Both the position numbers and the translations under genes were made by a program. From Bacteroidales bacterium (GTDB lineage: Bacteria; Bacteroidota; Bacteroidia; Bacteroidales; UBA932): a stretch of DNA of 64,000 nt. The notes beneath the pieces were generated by a model, which did not search any database, was not told where the DNA came from, and saw only the letters and a program-made list of their open reading frames with translations. The stretch is from the NCBI GenBank assembly GCA_017454335.1, contig JAFTDE010000027.1, forward strand, positions 35,621-99,620, in the 5' to 3' direction. Below are positions 35,362 through 41,913 of the stretch, piece by piece (positions within the stretch are counted from its first letter, which is position 1; every line of letters begins with the position of its first letter).

Positions 35362-36390
35362 ATGAATCAGGTCACCCCCGAAAAAGTGGCAGAACTGGAC
35401 CGTCTGTTCCGGACAAAAAGCCCGGTCTGCATTGTTACCCACGCACATCCGGACGGAGATGCGATGGGCAGCAGCATCGCGCTGGCGGACTTCCTCCGTA
35501 CGCATTACGGCCAGCCCGCCACCATCCTGATTCCCGACGCGGCCCCGGCGGAACTCGCGTTCCTGACCGGGGGCGAAACCATCCTGGACGCCCGCCTGCA
35601 CGGCGAGGCTTCCGCCCTGCCCGGACAGGCGGGCCTGATCCTCTGCACCGACTTCAACCGTTTCAACCGGACCGGGGTCATGGAAGCCGCGATCGCAGCC
35701 GCTTCCTGCCCGAAAGTGCTGATCGACCATCACCTGGATCCGGACCCCGCGCCCTTCGACCTGGTCTTCTCCAGAAACGACGTCTCTTCGGCATCGGAGC
35801 TGGTCTATGACATCCTGCTGGCCATGCCGCAGACGCAGGGGCAGGCCGCCCGGCTCCCCCGGAAATGCGCCGCGGCGCTGATGACGGGCATGACCACGGA
35901 CACCAACAATTTCGCCAATTCGGTCTATCCGGGCACGCTCCGGATGGCGGCGGAACTGCTGGCCGCCGGCGTGGACCGGGACAGCATCGTCCGGCACCTG
36001 TATTTCGAGTACCGCGAGAACCGGGTCCGGGCCATCAGCCGCCTGCTGCAGGACCAACTGGACATCTCGGAGAACGGCATCGCCCTGATCATCGTCACGC
36101 GCGCTTTCATGGACGCGATGGACCTGCGCGAAGGCGAACTCGAAGGGCTGGTCAACATCCCGCTCAGCATCGCGTCGGTCCGCATGAGCCTGCTGCTCCG
36201 CGAAGAGGAGGACTTCTTCCGCGTATCCATACGCTCCAAGGAGGGATGTTCCGCCAACCGGCTGGCCGTGAGTAAGTTCCATGGCGGCGGGCACGAACTG
36301 GCAGCGGGCGGCCGCCTGTATGTGCCGGGGGACATCCCCGACAAATCCGAGGCGGCCGGCTATGTCCGGAAAGTGACGGCGGACCTGTAA
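35362..36390 (+). CDS. DHH/DHHA1 phosphoesterase (NrnA-like oligoribonuclease / pAp phosphatase)
   Basis: 342 residues. DHH domain with THAHPDGDAMGSSIAL (metal-binding His/Asp), CTDFNRFNRTG and the DHH motif in IDHHLDPD. C-terminal DHHA1 with FHGGGHELAAGG. NrnA-type enzymes degrade short RNA oligomers and, in some cases, dephosphorylate 3'-phosphoadenosine 5'-phosphate; which activity dominates here cannot be read. The FKBP lipoprotein gene follows after 46 bases and may be cotranscribed. Confidence 0.9.
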   Translation: MNQVTPEKVAELDRLFRTKSPVCIVTHAHPDGDAMGSSIALADFLRTHYGQPATILIPDAAPAELAFLTGGETILDARLHGEASALPGQAGLILCTDFNRFNRTGVMEAAIAAASCPKVLIDHHLDPDPAPFDLVFSRNDVSSASELVYDILLAMPQTQGQAARLPRKCAAALMTGMTTDTNNFANSVYPGTLRMAAELLAAGVDRDSIVRHLYFEYRENRVRAISRLLQDQLDISENGIALIIVTRAFMDAMDLREGELEGLVNIPLSIASVRMSLLLREEEDFFRVSIRSKEGCSANRLAVSKFHGGGHELAAGGRLYVPGDIPDKSEAAGYVRKVTADL

Positions 36391-36436
36391 CGGAAACGGC
36401 ACGATTCGTGCAGCAAAAACGAAGACTTCACAGCAT

Positions 36437-37456
36437 ATGAAAAAGTACCTCATAGCATCCCTCATCACCCTGGCCCTGGTCCTGACGACAGGTTGCGCCA
36501 AACAGGCCGCGACCGACCTGACCGACGCGGAACGGGAGGTTTTCGAATCCTGGGTGAAGAAATATTATCCCGACGCCACCCGCACCCCGCTGGGCGCCTA
36601 CATCATCGAGGACACCCCCGGCACCGGCAGGCTGTTCTCCAGCGGAGACGACACGCCTTATGTCCGGATGGAATACACCACCCGGGCCCTGGACGGGGAG
36701 ATCACCGGATACACTTCGGCGGCCATCGCCAAACAGCTGGACGAGTACAACGAGGCCGGATACTACGGCCCCAAGGTCTTCTACCGCGGCAACGACAACT
36801 CGTATGCCGGGCTGAACGAGTCGGTTTCCGAGATGCGCGAAGGCGGCCACCGCAAGGTCATCGTCCCCGGCTGGCTGATGACCTACAAGCGCTACAATTC
36901 CGTAGACGAATACATCAAGAACGTGAACGGATCGGCCACCATCTATGATTTCACCCTGACGGAAGGCATCCTGGACATCAACCGCTGGGAGATCGATTCC
37001 ATCGGGCGCTACATGGCCCGCCATTTCCCGCAGAAGGCCCTGTCCGACACCACGAAATACGGCTTCTACTATATCCAGACCCAGGCTCCGACCACGGACG
37101 TCCCGTTCAAGTCCGACACCACCTTCTACATCAACTACACGGGCCGCCGGCTGGACGGCCAGGTCTTCGACAGTTCCATCCGGGACACCGCCGAGTTCTA
37201 CGGCGTCAACAACGGGGGCGAGTACAGCACCGTGCTGATCAACTGCGGCGAGAACTATACCGACTACTCCATGACCAGCGAAAAGGCCTCGATGATCCAG
37301 GCCTTCGCCTACTGCCTCTCCCGGATGAAGAACGGGGAGAAGGGCACGTGCATCTTCATCTCCTCGCTCGGATACGCCGACAAGGGCAGCGGGGATGTCA
37401 TTCCGCCGTTCAGTCCCCTGCGCTTCGACATCGAGGTCGTTCCCAAGACCGAGTAG
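36437..37456 (+). CDS. FKBP-type peptidyl-prolyl isomerase lipoprotein, two FKBP-like regions
   Basis: 339 residues. Lipobox LTTGC (Cys 20). Two FKBP-like segments can be seen. The first, about 70-145, has VRMEYTTRALDGEI and GGHRKVIVPGWLM. The second, about 220-337, has YINYTGRRLDGQVFDSS, MKNGEKGTCIFISSLGYADKGSG and IPPFSPLRFDIEVV. The second fits the FKBP active-site fold better. Such lipoproteins (for example GldI-like) assist folding of exported proteins in the Bacteroidota periplasm. The MATE gene starts 3 bases later. Confidence 0.85.
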   Translation: MKKYLIASLITLALVLTTGCAKQAATDLTDAEREVFESWVKKYYPDATRTPLGAYIIEDTPGTGRLFSSGDDTPYVRMEYTTRALDGEITGYTSAAIAKQLDEYNEAGYYGPKVFYRGNDNSYAGLNESVSEMREGGHRKVIVPGWLMTYKRYNSVDEYIKNVNGSATIYDFTLTEGILDINRWEIDSIGRYMARHFPQKALSDTTKYGFYYIQTQAPTTDVPFKSDTTFYINYTGRRLDGQVFDSSIRDTAEFYGVNNGGEYSTVLINCGENYTDYSMTSEKASMIQAFAYCLSRMKNGEKGTCIFISSLGYADKGSGDVIPPFSPLRFDIEVVPKTE

Positions 37457-37459
37457 GCC

Positions 37460-38857
37460 ATGGCAGACGTGAAGTCCGCCCCGACCGAACTGGGGACCCT
37501 CAAGATCGGCAAGCTGCTGCGCATGTACGCGGTTCCCGGCATCATCGCCCAGACCGCCGCTTCCTTATATAATATCGTCGACAGCATCTACATCGGGCAC
37601 ATCCCCGACGTCGGATCCTATGCCATCAGCGGCCTGGCGGTTTCCTTCCCGCTGATGAACCTCTCCGCCGCCCTGGGAACGCTCGTGGGCGTCGGCGCGA
37701 TGACCCTGATCTCGGTCCTGCTGGGCCAGAAGAACTACGAGACCGCCCGCAAGGTCCTCTCGAACGTGCTGACCCTGAACCTGATCATCGGATTCATCTT
37801 CACGGCGCTGACCCTGGTTTTCCTGGATCCGATCCTGTATTTCTTCGGCGCCAGCGAGAACACCATCCCCTTCGCCCGGAAGTACATGTTCATCATCCTG
37901 CTGTGCAACGCTTTCACGCACCTGTACTTCGGATTCAACGGGGTCATCCGGGTCGCCGGATTCCCCAAGATCGCCATGCGGCTGACCCTGTTCACGGTCA
38001 TCTCGAACGCGATCCTGGACCCGGTCTTCATCTTCGTGCTGGGCCTGGGCATCCAGGGAGCCGCCATCGCCACCGTGCTGTGCCAGCTGATGGCGCTCAG
38101 CTACTCGCTGCGCTTCCTGGCGGACAAGCGCCGCCTGCTGCACTTCCCCCGTCCACTGCTGCAGCTGGACTGGAAGATCGCGCGTCAGTCGCTGGCCATC
38201 GGCCTGGGGCCCTTCCTGATGAACTGCGCCGCCAGCCTGGTCGCCCTGTTCATCAACCAGCAGCTGCGCAAATACGGCGGTGACCTGGCCCTTGGATCCT
38301 ACGGCATCATCAACCGCTTCTCCATGCTGTTCATCATGGTCTGCATGGGATTCAACCAGGGACTGCAACCGATTGCCGGATACAATTTCGGCGCGCGCCA
38401 ATACTCGCGCGTTAAAGAAATCTTCATCCTGACCGCCAAGTGGGAGGTCCTGGTGACCACCATCTGTTTCCTAATCTCCGAACTGCTGCCCGAAGCGGCC
38501 GTTTCCCTGTTCACCAACGACCCCGAACTGATCCGGATGGCCTCCCATGGCCTGCGGATCATGAACGCAGGCGTGGCGCTGGTCGGATTCGGCATCGTGA
38601 CCTCCAACCTGTTCCAGTGCCTGGGCATGGTCAACAAATCCATCTTCCTGTCCCTGAGCCGCCAGCTGATCTTCCTCATCCCGCTGATCTACCTGCTGCC
38701 GAACTGGTTCCAGGAGGCCGGCGTCTGGATGAGCTTCCCGATCTCCGACCTGCTGTCGGTGATCGTTTCCGCCTTCTTCGTGGCGAATCTCTTCAAGAAA
38801 ATGAGCAAACTCCGGGACGGTGACGACGCCACCGTTCTCGGCAGCACCATCAAATAA
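37460..38857 (+). CDS. MATE family multidrug efflux protein
   Basis: 465 residues with about twelve membrane helices in two homologous halves. It includes the family's SLYNIVDSIYIGHI (first helix), the GVGAMTLISVLLGQ segment, and RQSLAIGLGPFLMNCAASLV opening the second half. Expected to export drugs or metabolites in exchange for Na+ or H+; the substrate is unknown. Its stop overlaps the next ATG (TAATG), so it is translationally coupled to the kinase gene. Confidence 0.92.
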   Translation: MADVKSAPTELGTLKIGKLLRMYAVPGIIAQTAASLYNIVDSIYIGHIPDVGSYAISGLAVSFPLMNLSAALGTLVGVGAMTLISVLLGQKNYETARKVLSNVLTLNLIIGFIFTALTLVFLDPILYFFGASENTIPFARKYMFIILLCNAFTHLYFGFNGVIRVAGFPKIAMRLTLFTVISNAILDPVFIFVLGLGIQGAAIATVLCQLMALSYSLRFLADKRRLLHFPRPLLQLDWKIARQSLAIGLGPFLMNCAASLVALFINQQLRKYGGDLALGSYGIINRFSMLFIMVCMGFNQGLQPIAGYNFGARQYSRVKEIFILTAKWEVLVTTICFLISELLPEAAVSLFTNDPELIRMASHGLRIMNAGVALVGFGIVTSNLFQCLGMVNKSIFLSLSRQLIFLIPLIYLLPNWFQEAGVWMSFPISDLLSVIVSAFFVANLFKKMSKLRDGDDATVLGSTIK

Positions 38858-39468
38858 TGGAACGACACGTCATCATCAACATCGGCCGCCAGTACGGCAG
38901 CGGCGGCAAGGCCGTCGCCGAGCGGATCAGTGCCGCCCTCGGCATCCCCGTCTACGACAAGGAACTCCTCACCCGGGCGGGCAAGGAGAGCGGTTACGGT
39001 CCGGAATTCTTCAGCCGCCGCGACGAGAAACGCAGTTTCCTCAATCTGGGGGCCATCTTCGGATCCGGCCGCGAGGGCAATGTCGACCAGAATTACCTCT
39101 CGGACAGCAAGTTGTTCCAGATCCAGAGCGAAGTCATCCGCGACATCGCGGCAAAAGGCAGCGCCATCTTCATCGGACGGGCTTCGGACTACATCCTGCG
39201 GGACATGGACTGCCTGGACGTGTTCATCTGCGCGCCCCTGGAGGCGCGCCAGGCCCGCATTGCCCAGCGCCGCGGCGTCAGCCCCGACGAAGCCGCCGCA
39301 GAAATCGCCCGCATGGACAAAACCCGCCGCGAGTTCTACAACTTCTTCACCTTCCGGAACTGGGGCGAGGCCGCCAACTACGACCTCTGCATCGACTCCT
39401 CCGTCCTCGGCATTGAAAAAACTGCCGAATTCATCATCGCATTCGGCCGGTCAAAAGGGTTGATCTGA
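38857..39468 (+). CDS. Cytidylate-kinase-like family protein
   Basis: 203 residues. P-loop GRQYGSGGKAV near residues 10-20, then IPVYDKELL and a central IFIGRASDYIL as in the cytidylate-kinase-like family 2. It is distinct from canonical Cmk, and the true substrate is not established. Coupled to the MATE gene. Its end faces the decayed pta copy, which begins 10 bases beyond, so it marks the left boundary of the accessory patch. Confidence 0.85.
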   Translation: MERHVIINIGRQYGSGGKAVAERISAALGIPVYDKELLTRAGKESGYGPEFFSRRDEKRSFLNLGAIFGSGREGNVDQNYLSDSKLFQIQSEVIRDIAAKGSAIFIGRASDYILRDMDCLDVFICAPLEARQARIAQRRGVSPDEAAAEIARMDKTRREFYNFFTFRNWGEAANYDLCIDSSVLGIEKTAEFIIAFGRSKGLI

Positions 39469-39477
39469 TTTCCCGAC

Positions 39478-39675
39478 TTACTTGGCATCCATGGCCTGGC
39501 AGGCGGTGATGGCGACCATCTTATCCACCACTTCGTGCTTGGCAGAGCCCTTCGTCGAGAAGGACAGCATCGCCACGCGCGGATCGGCGAACTGTGCCAC
39601 GCTCTTGGCGGTCTGCGCCGTGCAGACAGCGATCTGGGCCAGCTGACCGGCATCCGAAGCCGGGGTCACGGCGAG
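39478..39675 (-). pseudogene. Remnant of a second phosphate acetyltransferase gene (pta 3' end, internally deleted)
   Basis: Minus-strand reading matches the intact pta at 41914-42921. The block VTPASDAGQLAQIAVCTAQT...SFSTKGSAKHEVVDK is followed directly by MVAITACQAMDAK and the stop, whereas in the intact gene about 97 codons lie between. The two joined ends in the intact gene both carry GCGACCA(T/C)CTT (41948 and 42239), so a 291-base in-frame deletion between imperfect direct repeats explains the structure. Homology stops abruptly near 39673, at the edge of the AT-rich toxin cassette. Nucleotide differences to the intact copy are scattered (roughly one in eight by eye), so it is not a recent duplication. 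No function expected. Confidence 0.88.
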
Positions 39676-39715
39676 CAACTTACTTTATGGTAAAATTTCT
39701 CCGGACAGCAGTGAA

Positions 39716-40114
39716 TTAAAATAATACTAAATACTCTATTACGTTTTTCTCGTAATCTACGATTAAATATTCATTATCTTTTTCTAAGAAAATGCCTGTT
39801 GTTGTTATGTCGTTAGAATTGATAGCTCCCAATTGAGAAATAGCAATCGGTTTTTCTATGCGAGTAAAACCTTTCTTAAAGTAATTAGTGCTATCCTTCT
39901 CTATTCTATCTGTTTCTTTTGGGGGAATTGAAAAATGAATGTATTTATAACCGTCACCAGTTAACGGAACACATTTCTTTTCCACATAGGTTTTATTTGA
40001 AAGGAACCATATATAAGACCCGAAATATGAGCGAAGAGCATGATCTTCAGAATTACAGGCAGTAACAATAAATAGAGCCAAAACTAACATTATTTTATTT
40101 TGAATGGTATCCAT
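39716..40114 (-). CDS. Candidate immunity lipoprotein paired with the Rhs-CT toxin
   Basis: 132 residues, clearly AT-rich. Hydrophobic signal ending in the lipobox IVTAC (Cys 20), with acidic residues just after (NSED), so a membrane-anchored extracytoplasmic protein of about 112 mature residues. It begins inside the last 20 bases of the Rhs-CT gene, the classical toxin-then-immunity order. No known family is recognised. The colicin M immunity protein Cmi is also a small periplasm-facing, membrane-anchored protein of similar size, which fits if the toxin acts on lipid II outside the cytoplasm; that parallel is inference. The composition matches the toxin domain, not the rest of the chromosome. 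Confidence 0.7.
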   Translation of the reverse strand: MDTIQNKIMLVLALFIVTACNSEDHALRSYFGSYIWFLSNKTYVEKKCVPLTGDGYKYIHFSIPPKETDRIEKDSTNYFKKGFTRIEKPIAISQLGAINSNDITTTGIFLEKDNEYLIVDYEKNVIEYLVLF

Positions 40115-41156
40115 ATCTTATTTCATATTTCTTTGAATTACTTGGAGACGCTATGTTAACGAGTCTTGTTATTATCTCATTCTTGAGAGTCCTCTTTCCT
40201 ACCGCCAGAGAGTTAAAATCATATGTATCATAAAAACCAATAATCCTTCCTTTTGGATTAAGGTAAATAGTTGCGCGTCCAAAGGCTCTCGCATAATTCG
40301 GACTATTGTAAAAATCAGCAATTGCACTCGATCCCGGGTAAAGTCGTTCAGTATCTCCGAGTAAAAAGACGTCTTTTTGTTTTGTGTATGATTTCGTTTC
40401 TTTTAAATACATTAATATTCCAGCAAATTCTTTACCGGATAAAACACGGTCCCCCAAACCCAACCAATAATTATCAAATAATGATTTAGAGAAGTCAGAC
40501 GATAAAAAGGAACGCACAACGTTTCCAACGAAGCCAAGAGCATCATTCCCAGAATCAATATCTGCATAGGTATTATATATGAATTTGTCTCCTGTTTTTA
40601 AGTCTAGAACACCATTCTTTTTAATAGAATAACCTTGTTCTGCTAACAACATGATAGCGATCTCAGAAGAGGTATTTAAAAAATCCGCCAATGTCCAAGC
40701 ATTATCACCCTTCTCTGCCTCAAGAATTCCATCTGCTGATTGAATCCAGAAGCCTTCCGGATCCACAAACTTCATGGGATTCCCGGCGCAGAACAAATAC
40801 GGTGAATGGGAATAATATTTCTCCGCCATCGGATCCTGCGAAATCCATCTTCCGAGGCCCGGGTCATAGAGCCTCGCGCCGAAATCATAGACGTTGATCC
40901 CTGCTGCCGTATTCCATTCCTTCCCCTGATACTTCTCCGGTTGGAGGGCCGTCGCGGTGCCGGTCGGCAGCGGACCGCCCAGCGGATAGTAGTCATCCGT
41001 CTCAAGGGTCGTTCCGGCATCATCCACCACTGCGCGGACGGATCCCAGGTGGTCACGAACGAAATGGCGTTTGGCCGAGGCCGCCGTCCCGGACTCCGTC
41101 CTCACTTCCCGCAGTTTTGTCCCGTCGGAAAAAGTGACTGTACGATGGCGTTTCAT
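40095..41156 (-). CDS. Truncated Rhs core with a colicin M-like C-terminal toxin domain
   Basis: 353 residues. Residues ~30-135 are the end of a Rhs core: RDHLGSVRAVVD, DYYPLGGPLP, YDFGARLYDPGLGRWISQDP and CAGNPMKFVDPEG. The coding sequence is GC-rich up to DPEG and then turns abruptly AT-rich, as in Rhs tip exchange. The C-terminal part contains NYWLGLGDRV (229-238) and YDTYDFN (309-315). Arg 322, Glu 327 and TRL (330-332) follow at the spacing seen in colicin M (Asp226-x-Tyr228-Asp229...Arg236, then E...TRL), as recalled from its sequence. Colicin M cleaves lipid II in the periplasm. The essential His 235 of colicin M is not obviously conserved: two extra residues and a Lys occupy that spot. 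There is no signal peptide and no full Rhs shell, but a good promoter lies upstream. Confidence 0.75.
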   Translation of the reverse strand: MKRHRTVTFSDGTKLREVRTESGTAASAKRHFVRDHLGSVRAVVDDAGTTLETDDYYPLGGPLPTGTATALQPEKYQGKEWNTAAGINVYDFGARLYDPGLGRWISQDPMAEKYYSHSPYLFCAGNPMKFVDPEGFWIQSADGILEAEKGDNAWTLADFLNTSSEIAIMLLAEQGYSIKKNGVLDLKTGDKFIYNTYADIDSGNDALGFVGNVVRSFLSSDFSKSLFDNYWLGLGDRVLSGKEFAGILMYLKETKSYTKQKDVFLLGDTERLYPGSSAIADFYNSPNYARAFGRATIYLNPKGRIIGFYDTYDFNSLAVGKRTLKNEIITRLVNIASPSNSKKYEIRYGYHSK

Positions 41157-41218
41157 GGACAGGATGGTTTAGAACGGTTATCAATTGATTATTAATGATG
41201 TTATAGTTCGTGTTTCTA

Positions 41219-41247
41219 CAAAGATATAGATTCTTTTGGAATAACAA
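41219..41247 (-). promoter_or_regulatory. Promoter TTG-N18-TATCTTTG for the Rhs-CT/immunity pair
   Basis: -33 TTG at 41245-41247 and -7 TATCTTTG at 41219-41226 on the minus strand. It predicts a leader of about 55 bases before the ATG at 41156, so the cassette is probably transcribed as such. Confidence 0.65.
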
Positions 41248-41324
41248 GGAATATCTGAGACGCAAATGGCAGCGCCGCCATGTCTGCTTCGCGCCGGCGG
41301 GGTTGGCGACAAAGGTCGCGATTT

Positions 41325-41411
41325 GTTCTGGCGCACAAATAGCTCTGCAGAGTGCTCTATGGCAGGGTAAGCGCTAGGACGCAGCGATTTTGCCTCGTTC
41401 TGGCGCACAAA
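41325..41411. repeat. Pair of 15-base direct repeats (GTTCTGGCGCACAAA)
   Basis: Identical copies at 41325-41339 and 41397-41411, each preceded by GCGATTT a few bases upstream. They lie in non-coding sequence upstream of the toxin promoter. Possibly a dispersed extragenic repeat family. Confidence 0.6.
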
Positions 41412-41538
41412 CGCCCGCTCAATGCCATACAGCCCCTGTTCAGCGCCAGGATGATTTGCGACCTTACACTTTCTACCCCGGCACCCAGGCCCGGCGGCGA
41501 CGCAGGGAGTTTGAGGGGTACGCCCCTCAATGGATAAT

Positions 41539-41572
41539 AATAATTTGATAATCAGACGATTATCAAATTATT
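41539..41572. repeat. Perfect 15-bp AT-rich inverted repeat with 4-base loop
   Basis: AATAATTTGATAATC, loop AGAC, then the exact reverse complement. It overlaps the stop codon of the recJ-like remnant, so it may be that gene's former terminator or a cruciform insertion site. Confidence 0.75.
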
Positions 41573-41664
41573 TCGTCGCGTTCGCGGAGATCCTTGACGC
41601 AGAGCTGGAGGGTGGAATTGCCGCGGTAGTAGTTCTCGACGATGGAGTAGCAGACGTCCAGGGG
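41563..41664 (-). pseudogene. Remnant of the 3' end of a RecJ-type exonuclease gene
   Basis: A minus-strand frame reads PLDVCYSIVENYYRG, then NSTLQLCVKDLRERDEII and a stop, 33 codons in all. This resembles the C-terminal OB-type end of RecJ in Bacteroidota (IEEN...GxxxLQLxVKD). Upstream of Pro the frame carries no further RecJ similarity, so the gene is truncated to its last strands. The assignment is from pattern memory and rests on a short segment. Confidence 0.5.
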
Positions 41665-41793
41665 TGTTGCCGTTGGCCGGTGCGGCCAACAAGGTGGGAC
41701 CGGGAAACGGAGAGGGCCTCAGGGGCGTGTATGGAGGGGTTGGCGTTGGCAGGTGATTTTCATCGGGGAGCAAAGGATGGCCGGTCAATGCCG

Positions 41794-41853
41794 GCCATGA
41801 CGGCAATCGGATCAAGTCCGCCATGACGGCAAACGGATCAAGTCGGCCATAAC
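41794..41853. repeat. 26-base tandem repeat, about 2.3 copies
   Basis: Units starting at 41794 and 41820 (GCCATGACGGCAA(T/A)CGGATCAAGTC) and a partial third unit at 41846. They lie just before the pta terminator. Confidence 0.75.
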
Positions 41854-41857
41854 ATAA

Positions 41858-41891
41858 AAAGTCCGGGCCCTCACATGGAGGTCCGGACTTT
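41858..41891 (-). terminator. Rho-independent terminator of the ackA-pta operon
   Basis: Minus-strand hairpin with outer arms AAAGTCCGG and CCGGACTTT (9 bp) and inner CCTC/GAGG pairing, followed by TTTTTATG. It begins 22 bases after the pta stop. Confidence 0.85.
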
Positions 41892-41913
41892 CAGCATGAC
41901 AATTCCAGATAAC

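Larger units (their letters stand above)
41248..41913. other. Non-coding patchwork between the toxin promoter and pta
   Basis: About 660 bases with no intact gene. It holds, in order: a 15-base direct-repeat pair; an 8-bp hairpin (TTGAGGGG/CCCCTCAA, 41511-41530); a 15-bp AT-rich palindrome (41539-41572); a recJ-like 3' remnant (41563-41664); a 26-base tandem repeat (41794-about 41853); and the pta terminator. Short open frames here show no family resemblance. Confidence 0.7.

Noticed and set aside
39478-39675. Pta remnant as a functional small protein
   Set aside because: It lacks the N-terminal two thirds of the enzyme and its start is not supported by any promoter or conserved Met; homology ends abruptly at the cassette edge.
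41352-41537. 61-codon plus-strand frame over the 15-base repeat
   Set aside because: Built from repeat sequence and hairpins, no conserved pattern.
41530-41826. 98-codon plus-strand frame between the toxin cassette and pta
   Set aside because: No family resemblance; it lies over the recJ-like remnant and repeats, so it is most likely non-coding.
41794-41853. 26-base tandem repeat considered as a CRISPR array
   Set aside because: Units are directly adjacent with no spacers and no cas genes are present.
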